DNA of 64,000 nucleotides from Beroe forskalii (Eukaryota; Ctenophora; Nuda; Beroida; Beroidae): assembly GCA_011033025.1 (NCBI GenBank), contig WFMF01000293.1:1-64000 (forward strand), in the 5' to 3' direction. Both the position numbers and the translations under genes were made by a program. Below the pieces are notes generated by a model. The model worked only from the letters and a program-made list of their open reading frames with translations, searched no databases and was not told where the DNA came from. Every line of letters starts with the position of its first letter. Position 1 is the first letter of the stretch. Of the stretch, positions 1 to 10,407 are shown one piece after another.

Positions 1-58
1 CCCTAAAACCCTAAACCCTAACTCCAAACCCTAACCCAAACCCTAACCCAAACCCTAA
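1..58. repeat. degenerate telomere-like CCCTAA repeats
   Basis: Runs of CCCTAA interspersed with variants such as CCCAAA and CCCTAAAA. The C-rich strand reads 5' to 3' from the first base, as expected if the left window edge is a chromosome end. A second short block lies at about 367-396. The variant-rich form suggests the telomere/subtelomere boundary or an old interstitial block rather than pure telomere. Confidence 0.75.
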
Positions 59-60
59 GG

Positions 61-360
61 GGCCATCCAAGGACGTCCGCAATGAGGGGAGGAGGGAGTC
101 TGCCCAATGCGGACGTTTGTGGACATAGGGGAGGTGTTTGGTCAAATGCGGACGTCCGCCAATTTTTGAAGTTATGGTCGATTTGACGGTTATTTCACAA
201 GAAAATCGAAATTTCGGGCCCAGAATGATGACTCAAAGATTTTTAAGAAAAGTGCGGACGTCCTGTGGAGGGAGGGGTTTCTGAAATGCGACGTTTGCGG
301 ACAAGGGGGGGAGGAGGGGTCTAAAATGCTCAAATTTGCGGACGTCCTTTATAGTTCATG
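61..360. repeat. subtelomeric repeat with GCGGACGTCC palindromes
   Basis: About six copies or half-copies of GCGGACGTCCGC-like motifs (near 72, 110, 149, 253, 289 and 338), most next to a G-rich GGGGAGG stretch. The core is palindromic. It sits between the two telomere-like blocks. Confidence 0.6.
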
Positions 361-419
361 GATGGGCTAACCCAAACCCAACCCAAACCCTAACCGAAGG
401 CGAAGGGTCAGACAACGTC

Positions 420-795
420 GGACAAGAGTTCGCCGCGAACTAGTTCGCCGCGAACTTAGAAAAGTAGTTCGCGGCGAACTAGTCCGCGCGAACTGTTCGC
501 TGCGAACTCGTTCGCCGCGAACGAGTCCGCCGCGAACTCCAAAAAATCGTTCGCCAACCAAAAATTTTAAGTTCGCTGCGAACTAGTTCGCCAGTTTGCG
601 GCGAACCCGCGCGGGTTCGCCTGAGTTCGCTTCGAGTTCGCCCGAGTTCGGCAACGTCTGGCGAACTCGGCGAACTTCAGCGGAGTTCGCCAAGGAAAAA
701 ATTGGCGAACTGTCGGAACGCTTGCGAACCCGCGCGGAGTTCGCGCGGGTTCGCCTGAGTTCGCCCGGGTTCGCGGCGAACTAAAGTTCGCGGCC
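420..795. repeat. TTCGCCGCGAAC palindromic minisatellite
   Basis: Dozens of GTTCGC and GCGAAC hexamers, often joined as the palindrome AGTTCGCGGCGAACT, make a GC-rich block that stops abruptly at about 795 where AT-rich sequence begins. Open frames across it on both strands are low-complexity by-products. Confidence 0.7.
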
Positions 796-800
796 TATTA

Positions 801-1383
801 TGCCCTTATTTTGATTCGAAAAAATGGAGGTCAATAAAGTCATGAATTTTTTTGGCTTTACCTTAATGGACAAAAATTGAAATCTAATGTAAATTGTAAA
901 ATTTTGGTTATAAAAATTTATTGAGTAAATCTGTTGATTATATCGAGCAAAAAGAACAAAATGGAACAGAAAAATGAAAAGGTGAGACTGTATGGCCTGT
1001 TTTCTACTCAGGAATGGTTATCGAATCGATTAAATATACAGCAAGAAATAAATTATCAATAAGGAAACTCCAATAAGTAAACTCGAAAAAGTTATCAGAA
1101 AATTTTAAAATTCAAAGCAAAAAAATTTCGGCAAAACAAAGCAAATCAAATAAAAAATCTGACAAATAAATATAAGTAAAATAAAAAAAAAAAAAACAAA
1201 TTTTAATCACAATCTCTGAAGCTTAAGACCGAGATGGTAATAGACGAAATTTAGTAGTAAAAAATACCACAAATTCAAAGGATAAAATCGGCAAATTCAA
1301 CTGAAACAAAGAAAATCAGGAAAAATCGGCAAATTCAACTGAAATAAAGAAAATCATTGAAAATTCGACGGAGCAAGTCTCAC
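801..1383. other. AT-rich non-coding stretch
   Basis: A- and T-rich sequence with short A runs. No convincing exon, RNA gene or repeat is visible. If the zinc-finger gene continues, its next exon should lie here or is missing. Confidence 0.5.
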
Positions 1384-1610
1384 CTTGAGAATGCCGATGT
1401 GGGAGAATCGTTTGCCGCAAGTGTCGCAGAGGTAAGGCTTCTCTCCAGTGTGGGTCCTCATATGAGTTTTCAGGATGCCAGAGGTAGAGAATCTCTTTTC
1501 ACATACATCGCAGCTGTACGGCCGTTCTCCGGTGTGGGAACGCATGTGCGAGTTCAGGTTTCCCTTGTGTTGGAACTGCTTACAGCACACGTTGCAAAGG
1601 AACCGTTTTT
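1384..1610 (-). CDS. C2H2 zinc-finger protein, internal exon
   Basis: On the minus strand an exon bounded by an acceptor (TTTCTTTCAG) and a donor (AAG followed by GTGAGA) encodes three tandem C2H2 fingers. It starts near RFLCNVC, then gives CDVC and CDTC fingers, each with the expected F, L and paired H, joined by the classical linkers HTGERPY and HTGEKPY. Proteins of this class bind DNA in the nucleus, each finger reading about three bases. The third finger is cut by the donor, so at least one more exon is needed, yet only 1.4 kb of AT-rich and subtelomeric DNA remains before the telomere-like end. The gene may be truncated by the chromosome end. Which zinc-finger family it belongs to cannot be told. 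Confidence 0.85.
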
Positions 1611-4040
1611 CTGAAAGAAAATATGATAAAATTTCTATTTAATGACGTGAAAATGTGACGAAATTTCAAAAAAATGGATGAATTTTCTGTGGAAATTTTG
1701 GTAGCTAAGTCAGTGTAAATTGGAGTGTCAAAATTTTTCACAAAATCATATGAAATAAAATTTATCCGGATAAACACACCTGAGACAAAAAATCGTAGTA
1801 TAAATAATCGTAAATTTAAAATTTCGATTGAATTTTCATCAAAATCATGGTTTTGCTGCATGACTGGAAATTTCAAACAAAGGCAATCAAGTCACTTGTC
1901 CAGCGTAAATCGTAATGTGGCGGGAATACCTACTCGCCCGCCTAAGGGCACTATTTTATTCATGACAAATTTCCCTCCAATTTTCTGAGAGCATGATTTT
2001 CCCAAGAAATTTTCAAAAATTCATTTTTCACCAAAACAAAGATGACAAAATTAAATTATTGTACTTTCATAAGAGGAATATTGTTGGATAACTTCCTACA
2101 GTAATTTTAACTTTATTCGCCATGTTAGATATTTTGAAGTTGAGGAATTTTTTTTTCAACAGCCAGAGATTTTAATTTCTGAATTTTGAATTGATCATAT
2201 GTTCAGAATTTTAAAAATCGAAAAGATCGACTGTGTGCAAAATTCTAAAATTCTGTTATAGAGTTGTGGGGCTGAAGTATTTTCAAGAAATCACCTTTTT
2301 GAAACTAAGTGCCTGAATTTCATTAGATTTGCACAAGATGATGAGTAGAAAAAAATTAAGAGTTCGAATTTTTGCACCAAATAATGAACCATGGATGAAC
2401 CATGGATTAACTCCATCCCTTCAAAAATAAATTGCAATATTTTTAACGTTGAGAGTTTGGGGGGTAAAAATGGATAAAAATATCTGATGTAATCTTGAAT
2501 GATTCTTTGAGTTTTTTGTTGAATTTTCCATTCAATGTGCTATGGTAACTGATACGTATTCATAAATAAATAAATATCCTAATTTGATTTATGTTTAATT
2601 CAATTTATCGACACAAAGCTTTTTCATCAACAAATCATATTTTCTTTTTCTTTGTCCATTGCTCAATCCTTTTCAGTAATTTTTTACTTCATGACTGAAT
2701 TATTGAATTTTTGAAATTATTCTCTCATCAACCTCTTATACCTGAGCCAGAGATAACCTCTGTTCTGTAAATTTCTGTCAATGGAAATAAGTCAGAAATT
2801 TCTTGCAGATAGGGATCGTGCATGTAGTACCTTAACTTTACCATCAGGAAGTTGAATAAGTAAGTCAATGTTATCTTGAATTGTTTCGATAATAGACACG
2901 GCCATAAATTTACATAGAGTAAAATCATCTTGAATAAGAGTCAAGATTAGTTAAGATAAATGGAAAAAAATTAAGTTGTGGCCGAATTTTTTCCATCATA
3001 GCATCATATAAACTGAAATTAGTTCATCTGAGGATGTGAGAGGAAGGTTTGAATTCAAAGAAGCTATGTATGTCTATTATGATAAAAAATGTTGACTTAG
3101 TTAAAATTTTATTTCATTGAGTGGAAAAAAATATAAGTTATGTCCGAGGTTTCCAAGCATCATCTACATTAGGGTTACTTTAGCATTGCGAGTGCAATAC
3201 TGTAATTCAAAGAAGTAATTTGTAAGTATGTTGTGATAGAAAAATTGAAGAAGTAAAAATTGATATGTACCTTTCTTAGCATTTTGAGAAGTGTTAACAA
3301 CTGAAGGGTCGTACACGTTTTGAACGAGCATGTCAACAAAGGTTAAGACAAAAGTCGAGTAGTAACAATCTTAAAGTGTTCAAGTAAGAACTAAATCTTG
3401 ATTTTAGAAGGTCTTTAATCGTTTCTACCACGTAGGCTCGCAGGCACCGTACGGTTAAATTTAAAATGGAATATTATATAACCAGCTGTTGGAAACAGCG
3501 ACTCACAAACTGAGCACTTATAACTTGTCAATACTGAAAATTAATACGAACTTCGAAATCTCCGAAGACTACTAAATAGATAGATAAATACATCAAATTA
3601 AGTTTGGCGATGCCCAATCAAGCAATAAGCATATTTCCGTATCATAGTCATGCTATTGCTACCCCCGACTCCATGAAAGTACTTAATCCAACGCAACTCA
3701 CTTATATAAATGATTATTATTTATCTGCACCATGATCTTACGTTGTATTCGAATATAACCCTGCACAATGAGAACCACAACTGAAATTATAAAACTATCA
3801 GAGCTATAAAATAGAGTGTAGAAAACACCGTAATTACCCGCACCAGGATGATATAGCGTGATGATGGTAAGACATGCCTCCCCTTCAAGAGAGAGGGTGT
3901 ATTAGCAGTAGCTCTCACGGGTCACGCGTTACCCTTTGATACGCACTGCTGCTGCTGCTGCAAGGGTGTGCCATGGGCAGCGAGAATATTATACTTCACG
4001 GAATATATTGTGATTCTGGCATTTCCACGCGCAATCTGTG
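1611..4040. other. AT-rich intergenic or intronic DNA
   Basis: No supported gene. It is probably the upstream intron of the zinc-finger gene for at least part of its length. A 13-bp direct duplication around ATGAACCATGGAT lies near 2386-2412 and a short CTG run at 3948-3962. Confidence 0.4.
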
Positions 4041-4119
4041 CCTTAACGTGTGTGATACTGTAATGTAGCAGTCACGTATAAATACGTTACTGCTTATGAT
4101 TACAGTATCGCGTAAGAAG
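4041..4119. repeat. long imperfect hairpin
   Basis: GATACTGTAAT... is matched by ...ATTACAGTATC, with inner arms TAGCAGT/ACTGCTT and ACGTA/TACGT around a four-base loop. Arms extend outward through CCTTAACG and CGTAAGAAGG. Confidence 0.6.
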
Positions 4120-4121
4120 GA

Positions 4122-4189
4122 GTTCTCAGAAGTCAGATCTCATGTATGTGTAGTACGTATAATAAGATGTCGCGAGGTCTTCTGAGAAC
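4122..4189. repeat. second hairpin beside the first
   Basis: Eleven-base perfect arms GTTCTCAGAAG / CTTCTGAGAAC enclose about 46 bases. It directly follows the hairpin ending at 4119. Confidence 0.6.
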
Positions 4190-4390
4190 ACCCTCCGAAA
4201 TTTTCACACGAAAGCCATTTGTACCTACGAGGTGCTGTGTTAATACATAATAACTGTTTTACGTACATAATCATGGTTTCGTGCGACTCGTAATACTAAA
4301 ATACTTGAAATTATTCTCACTTCTTGAAGGCGTGTCACCTGTGTGTGGCTCAAAGTCAAATCACGAGCATCCTTGAACTATCAAGATTTC

Positions 4391-4490
4391 ACGGGTTAAC
4401 CGGCCAACCAGTTATCCAGCAGCCGGCCGGCTAGCCGAGCGGCCACCTAGCCAAGCAGCTAATTGATGAGCCGGCCAGCTAGCCGGTTTG
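4391..4490. repeat. degenerate GCCGGCTAGC repeat
   Basis: GC-rich run of overlapping CCGGC, GCTAGC and AGCCGG words, unlike the AT-rich flanks. It lies beyond the 3' end of the minus-strand secreted-protein gene. Confidence 0.5.
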
Positions 4491-4758
4491 CATTGAGAAG
4501 AAAATCCTTTTCATTGGGGGAAGCAATGAACCATTTTTCATCCTCATCATGAAGTTCTTGTACCGTTGGCCTTCCAATATTTTGAACGGAATTTTTTGAT
4601 GCGGGGAACCGGTAAATTCTTGCAAAGAGGAAAATTGTTCAGAAGAAATCAATTTCATCATAAGATGAAGGTCATGAAATTGAAAGTAATTGAATTTCAT
4701 CAAGTATCTCATACTCTCATAGATTAAAATAGATTCTACTAATATTCTAGGCTAAATC

Positions 4759-5484
4759 CTATTTATGCAAATCGCCGATTCGGCGCCGCAAAGCGCCTAT
4801 AGTTGCCTTTAATTTTTTACAGCGCTTATACGGCTTATACGAAGGGGTGAAGACTTGGTGTTCGAACGTCACATGACTGAAAGAATCTGACATCCAATGA
4901 CCATAATAACCCATGGCATTTAGTTGGGAATCCTCATAAACGTATAACTGTCTGCCCCAGTCAAACTGATATTGCTCAACATACAGTTGGTACAATATCA
5001 AGCCGGTCCTATCGTAAAACTCGAACATATACCAGGGGTTGTACTCAGCCGGGTCTTCGTTCATGTGAAGGAGAATGGAGGCCCCAGGCAGGGGATCTCT
5101 GGCAGAAATGTACCAGATGTGATTTCCTTTAATAACTTTCCTGTGCTCCTCGCTTATCAAATCCCGTAGAATCACATTTCCTGAGGGATGCAACTATAAA
5201 CTTTCTGAGGGGTTGGGAGCAGCGGAAATAAAGCGTTCATCCAGTGTATGCAGTAAATCTGCGTATTGGAAATTGAAGTATTGCACTTAGTTGCTCCATC
5301 TAACATGAACTTTGCACCTGACCTACACTAATTTATAAACCAAATTGGCCAATTGGTGGGATCAGACATTGTCACAGTCTGATTCCACCATCCGAGTACT
5401 CTTTGAATTGTATTACTTACCTTGTTCGGCGATGGCCACAGTCAAGAGAAGTGTTACATATAACTGTCTGGCGATAGGGTTCAT
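4759..5484 (-). CDS. small secreted protein, two exons, family not recognised
   Basis: Exon 1 (5421-5484) begins ATG-AAC-CCT and encodes a textbook signal peptide: short start with one Arg, hydrophobic core LYVTLLLTVAIA, then a small-residue cleavage region. It ends in phase 1 at CAAG|GTAAGT. A 240-bp intron closes with CCCTCAG, and exon 2 (4759-5180) resumes in phase 1 and runs 139 codons to TAG. The product is about 161 residues and about 140 mature. It is rich in Tyr and Trp (HIWYI, PWYMFEFYD, YYGHW), has one Cys late, and a basic tail (KRCKKLK, RRR). There is no membrane segment beyond the signal and no transposon residue. The mature part looks like a compact beta-rich domain, but I do not recognise the family. 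The exon 2 frame could also start at an earlier AG (before 5193); phase matching favours the choice made. Confidence 0.72.
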
Positions 5485-5637
5485 TCCTGCTAATAATCGG
5501 TAATACAGATATTGATATAGTAAAACACTGTTATTGCCAAGTTCCACAACACGAATACAGATATTTACAAGCGATAAACTGCAATCGAAAATTTTAGCTG
5601 ACTCACCCAACATCAACTCGATAAAACTCTTGGAGCT

Positions 5638-5731
5638 AACTAGAGAACTAACTACTAACTAGAGAACTAACTAGAGAACTAACTAGAGAACTAATTAGAG
5701 AACTAACTAGACAACTAACTAGACAACTGAC
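5638..5731. repeat. 12-bp minisatellite (AACTAGAGAACT)
   Basis: About eight copies of a 12-bp unit with small changes (ACTAGACA and AATTAGAG variants), upstream of the secreted-protein gene. Confidence 0.75.
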
Positions 5732-6078
5732 TATATTTCTATCTCGATATACGGCAGTTTAATCGATAGTTAAACAAATAAAAAACCTACTCTAAACAAC
5801 TAACAACTATCTCAAATTTCGGTGGTGGGTAAAATTGTAAGAGGAAGTGTAGACAGTAGTAGATTAAGTCAAGAAACTGTTTACTTCTCGCAACAAGAAC
5901 AATAAAATGTGCAAAAATGACGCCTCGCATTATGGCAGACTCCCTAAAAGCTACATGCAGGGAACTTGGAGATAACGAAGTGTCTCATGAATATTGATAT
6001 AAGACCTTGAGACTGGCACACGCAAATAGACTATTTTATGCCATTGTTTTGCCATGACATCATGTTCTACTGCTAAAA

Positions 6079-6220
6079 GGGGGGATGGCCCTGCGAGAGA
6101 TCCTGTCAGTCCTCCAGTGCAGGGGCGCCGCCTCGAGGGGAGAAACCCCCCACGACACCAGCTGGGGACTGTGGCTTGGGACTATGGATGGGAACGAGTC
6201 CCGTACCAGCTCCCCAAATA
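6079..6220 (+). mobile_element. SINE-like short GC-rich repeat, copy a
   Basis: GC-rich 140-bp segment starting GGGGATGGCCCTGCGAGA and containing GGGAACGAGTCCCGTACC, which resembles a tRNA-type B box (GGTTCGANTCC). Similar sequence recurs at 6665-6790 and 10408-10600. The shared B-box-like core in an otherwise AT-rich setting suggests a SINE or the 3' end of a LINE. No tRNA cloverleaf can be drawn with confidence. Confidence 0.45.
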
Positions 6221-6664
6221 AGCAAATATCCTATTCTTTTGTTGTGCAGCAGCTTTAAACAATTGCCTAACGAGACAAACTGCTTAGTTTCAACCCCTTA
6301 TTCAAGTATTTCCTCCATACTGACCCACTACCTACCCTATGAATATGCAGATTTGCTCTGTTTAGAATTACAGAGAGTGTTACAAGTGTATCTAATTTTC
6401 GTTGCCTTATGACTAATTAATGACTGAAAATTATATTCAAATAACACATGACACATCTAGTGTGTAAGGGTAAATATGATGAAATTAGGGTGAGTACCCT
6501 TTATCCATAAGTACTGAATCCCTCCTGCGACCTGCTGAAGCAATGTGCCAATTTGGGGTTGCTAGCCAGTATCCTCAACATCAACTAGTCAAATACACAG
6601 TTAGACAGTTCGCAGTACAAAAGGGGAGAAAGATTGTATAAAAGTATCAGCACCATGACTACTA

Positions 6665-6790
6665 TCTGTGAGAGGTCCCCAGCGCAGAGGGTCTCGGTGT
6701 CTCAGTGATGGGATTGGGATCTAGTCCCGTACCTCCCAGGGATACCAGTGTGCTGGAAGCACATTGAGATTGCCCCAACCCGGGCACACA
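6665..6790 (+). mobile_element. SINE-like repeat, copy b
   Basis: Contains GGGATCTAGTCCCGTACC, the counterpart of the core in copies a and c, within a GC-rich 125-bp stretch. It is more diverged than copy c. Confidence 0.35.
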
Positions 6791-7050
6791 AGAGATCAAA
6801 GAAAAACAAGAGGCTGATATAATATTATACGAGGCTAAACTGTGTAATCTAGCTGATTGTGATAAAAACGTGAACAATGAGACCAGCTGGCCAAGTTTTC
6901 AAATGATTAATTAGTTTGTTATTAAATTAACAATGAACCAAGGAAGTATCACATGGTAAACTGAGTGTCCGTATTCAGTTAACTAGTTTATGTGGTAGCT
7001 ATGAACTGACTACTTTATATTAATGTTATTTTAATTCTATGCTAACACAG

Positions 7051-7190
7051 CAAAACATTACCCCAGGACCAGTGAAGCTAAGCAACGTTAGAGTCAAAGA
7101 AAGCGAACCGATCCAACCGTTCCGTCGAGACAAAACACCTGAGTTCGACCATGCAATCAAAGTCCGCTGCAACAGTAGCAGTCAGAACAG
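7051..7190 (+). CDS. orphan internal exon of an unknown gene
   Basis: An acceptor (ATTCTATGCTAACACAG) opens a 140-bp frame of 46 codons plus two bases. It starts QNITPGPVKLSNVRV, ends near RCNSSSQN, and closes at ACAG|GTAGGA. Codon use and charged, low-hydrophobicity content (ESEPIQPFRRDKTPEF) look coding, and both splice sites are good. A second acceptor 16 bases downstream keeps the frame. Neighbouring exons (phase 0 before, phase 2 after) were not found within several kb, so introns must be long or the call is wrong. Function unknown. Confidence 0.45.
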
Positions 7191-7230
7191 GTAGGAAATA
7201 TATAAATTGTTATATTAAAATCAATCGCAT

Positions 7231-7289
7231 GGCCGTTATTTCTATAATTTGGTCTCAGTAACTGAGACCAAATTTCAGAAATAGCAGCC
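7231..7289. repeat. hairpin centred on CTCAGTAACTGAG
   Basis: Perfect core arms AATTTGGTCTCAGT / ACTGAGACCAAATT, extended by imperfect arms GGC..TTATTTCT / AGAAATA..GCC. It lies 40 bp after the exon ending at 7190. Confidence 0.65.
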
Positions 7290-7667
7290 CGAAAATGAGT
7301 CTTGCTAGGTCTTTTTTCTTATACAATCAATATTAATTCATTGAAAAACAATCATACGATTTCTTTGTTGCTTACTAACAAACGCATCAAAAACCTACAA
7401 TTCATGAAAATTTCGGGATCCTACAGCCACCCATGATAAATCGGTGATGTCTTAACTCTTTCGTGCGTGGTTTGTTACTTTTAGTATAATTTACTCTATT
7501 ACTATTACGACGCGCGTTTCATCACTAGCCGATGTTATAACCACTCCCCTCTATTCTCAGAAGGGTTCGACAGATTTTAACCACTTCCCCCTTATATCCC
7601 TGTCGGAGGATTTAATCCCTCTTATCCTTGCAGGAGGGTATATTTATACACGAGACTTTCCAGGGCG

Positions 7668-7702
7668 ATGTAATGGGGTGAGGACTCCTCACCCCATTAC
7701 AT
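7668..7702. repeat. perfect 17-bp hairpin
   Basis: ATGTAATGGGGTGAGGA is followed after one base by its exact reverse complement, then an (ATT)n run from about 7702 to 7722. Confidence 0.8.
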
Positions 7703-7786
7703 TATTTATTATTATTATTATGGACCGTATCTGAAAAATTATTTTAGAAATTTCGTATCTCGTTTTTCCAACCGAACTAGCAACTA

Positions 7787-8524
7787 CCTTATTGTAGGAA
7801 ATTAAGCACTCAAAAAATTAAGCCTACATGTCATTAAGCACCATGAAATTAGGCCCTTTTGAGAGGTCTGGTGCTTAATTACATGTTGGCGTAATTAAAT
7901 GTAGGCTTCATTTCATGAAGCTTAATGCAATGTTTTCATAATGTATTCAAATTACACGCAATTTTTCTACATTTTCTATGCGATGAATTACACCTGTAAG
8001 TTTTCTGTAGAACAGTTCTGGTCTCCGATCACACATGGAGGGCTGGAAATCAAGAGACAGGTCAAAGCTGAATGGTCACTTGTAGAAAAGGCTAAGTTTT
8101 TGGTGCTCCGTGCTTACGTCAATGATAACTACAGCTTCGAAAGATCTGACACGGATGATTCGAAAGCTATACTGGAGAGGATCATTGATAGCATCAAGGA
8201 CGGGGAGCAAGATGCAGATGACGATGAATTGGAGGATGCAGAACCAATTCTTTTGGATGCTGTAGATGATGAGATGGTGGCTGAAGACGAAAATATTTGA
8301 TTTGTTCCATCATTATTTCGATTCTGCACTTTGATCATTGCTTTACATTATCACTGAAAATGTAGCAAAATATCGAACATTTTATGCCATTTTGAATCCC
8401 AAAATTAATTGAAAATTGAGGTATTCAAAAATTAAGCCAGCACGTCATTAAGCACCATGAAATTAGGCCCTTTTAGAAGCATTGGTGCTTAATTTTCTGA
8501 GTGCTTAATTTCCTACAATAAGGT
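7787..8524. mobile_element. TA-flanked DNA transposon remnant (Tc1/mariner/pogo-like)
   Basis: Perfect terminal inverted repeats of about 25 bp beginning CCTTATTGTAGGAAATTAAG are flanked on both sides by TA, the target of the Tc1/mariner/pogo group. Each end also carries, in direct orientation, a subterminal block CATTAAGCACCATGAAATTA followed by TGGTGCTTAAT, so each end can fold. Total length is 738 bp. Inside, a frame at 7941-8300 gives 119 residues with a strongly acidic C-terminal third (DADDDELEDAEP), the sort of tail seen on pogo/Tigger transposases. The DDE catalytic core is absent, so this is a deletion derivative carrying only the end of a transposase. Confidence 0.75.
7941..8300 (+). 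pseudogene. transposase C-terminal fragment inside the TA-flanked element
   Basis: A 119-codon frame. Coding character begins around EQFWSPITHGGLEIKR, continues through a charged helix (DSKAILERIIDSIKDGEQ) and ends in an acidic tail before TGA. The first 25 residues read through AT-rich sequence and may not be original. It lies wholly inside the inverted repeats, which argues for a transposon origin over a host gene. Assignment to the pogo-like group rests on the TA target and acidic tail only. Confidence 0.5.
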
Positions 8525-8797
8525 ATTGTTTTTGACGAGAAGCTTGCAGGATGGTACAATGATTGTGTGTGCGTGTATAACATCACAGCTTAATAGTCAC
8601 ACACGAAACTAACACGGTTTAATCTCATTGACGTGACACTTTACGCTATGATAATGACGCAACATCTCATTCGCTTATTTACCTACATGTACATATTCGA
8701 TATTACAACATCGCACACAGACATATTATGGGAAGATTATAGTGATGCAATTAGACCCTTTCATTGCATTACTATACCCCCAACACACTGATATTAA

Positions 8798-10313
8798 AGG
8801 TGCAGTCCGGGATATTTACAACTTTAGCTAAATCGGTAGTAGGGCGTGAATAAACAACATGTAGCGGGGTCTCGCGCGTCGAAACTAATTAGATCATGCT
8901 AAAATTAGCGTATCAAATTACACCCACAGACGCTTGAGCAGCGTCCCGGCATGGCACGCAATATGAATTACATTGCAACAGCAACACAATTAGGGTCAGT
9001 TATGCTAACTGACATTGGAAGATTGAAAAGCACACCGATGATTGGTATTAGTGCAGTATAGAGTCACAGTCTTAACAATATATCTTTGTTTTAGCAGCAC
9101 AGTCATTATAGTTTGGTGTCAAAAGCTGTTAATTAATGATTTACGAGATGTCAGCCAGTAGGTACGCCAAATATCAGCTTATAGAGCTAAAGCCAGGGAA
9201 GTCAATGAGGCAATGAGGCACTAGACTGTTATCATGATGGACTGATCGATAGTCAGATAGCAGACTGTTGTCAGAGGTTGCTACCAGGCTCCAGTGAACG
9301 GTGAAACGACAAATGTATAGTGGACCAGTCTTTTTAAGTAAGTAAGTAAAGAGCATTTCTGCTTCCAGGATAGTATCGAATTCAAATACGGCAAAATCAA
9401 AGTTCTGATCAGGCTGGTTAGTTAATAAATATGTACTGATATTGATGCTTTGATTTTTCTTGTATCAGGTCTTGGCACAGTAAATATAACAATGGATTAC
9501 AATAAAGCTTTCCTGATAAAACAGTAGTACTGTCAAGTGTCAGTAGACATCAGGATACTGCTCTGATTATAGTCAAACTTTTGATAACGGGCCGGTGTTA
9601 GTGACTGAATAACCTGCTTTCAGAAAATCTTGATAAATCAGACTGTCAGAGCAGCCTTGTTTCAGGACACAACAAGCCGGATTCAAATTTTACCGAATCT
9701 GAGCTATTAAGTTTCACGATAGACTATGTTATACACAGTAGACATGAGGCATTTGAAGTGTTGAATGGTTTTATGGCTGAACTGTGGCAAATTTGACTGA
9801 AAAAGGATATTCATCTGCTTGAATTTAGATTTAAAAGAGCAGTTGGCAAAGATATAATTTCAGAAAAGTTTGAGAAACGGGAAACATTGGGTAGATATCT
9901 GAATAAGAGCAGTAGCTATCAAAAAGAAGCTCGGGAAAATTGCCTGAAATACTTCATGGACCACATTGGGTTCTAATTAGTGGGTTCTAAAAGTAAGTAA
10001 ATTGCATGTAACAAGTAACCAATAATCACACAACTGTCCTATGTTTGTGTAATGACAACACTGATAAAACAAGAAACAGTGTAGAGTGGTAAAATAACAA
10101 CGAAACTACACGCAAATACATGAAATATAAGCTGAGTGTAGCGGGCGGATGCTGCTCAAGGATCACACGCGCTAACTTCAGTGGCCAATTAGACGATGAT
10201 ACGATTATTTTCACTCGAATTCCGTTTGTAGGATTAATGTTGGGCATCATACTAATGACTTCTGGCGGAAATTTAGGAATTTTAATTTTTTGCCGATATC
10301 CCGGACTGCACCT
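8798..10313 (+). mobile_element. 1.5-kb TTAA-flanked element, copy 1 (piggyBac-like non-autonomous)
   Basis: Both ends are flanked by TTAA (8794-8797 and 10314-10317), and the ends are inverted repeats AGGTGCAGTCCGGGATAT / ATATCCCGGACTGCACCT. TTAA targets are the hallmark of piggyBac-type transposition. Two more copies (14981-16503, 29371-30892) are nearly identical over the whole length and share its orientation, so the family moved recently. The interior has no recognisable transposase. It does hold a 124-codon frame at 9605-9976 with a single in-frame TGA at 9794-9796. Short minus-strand frames near the right end are conserved only because the copies are. Confidence 0.85.
9605..9976 (+). 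pseudogene. coding-like frame inside TTAA element copy 1
   Basis: 124 codons read in one frame from LNNLLSENLDKS through ESELLSFTIDYVIHS and FRFKRAVGKDIISEKF to a TAA. One TGA interrupts it at 9794-9796, at the same place in all three copies. Composition (mixed charged and hydrophobic, helical, no low complexity) is protein-like. It could be a remnant of the element's own protein or a captured host exon; no transposase motif is visible. The shared TGA means the stop predates the spread of these copies. Confidence 0.4.
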
Positions 10314-10407
10314 TTAAACAAACAATACTCACTCTCAGGACTCAGACGTGGATGTGGGACAGGCACTTAATTCGATTGAATATCCGCATAACAGCTCTAC
10401 TACTAAG

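Larger units (their letters stand above)
5732..7050. other. intergenic DNA with two SINE-like copies
   Basis: Apart from the SINE-like segments listed separately, no gene or RNA is supported. Confidence 0.4.

Noticed and set aside
961-991. ATG plus seven codons then a GTGAGA donor, like the annexin start exons
   Set aside because: Too short, no downstream partner, opposite orientation to the only nearby gene.
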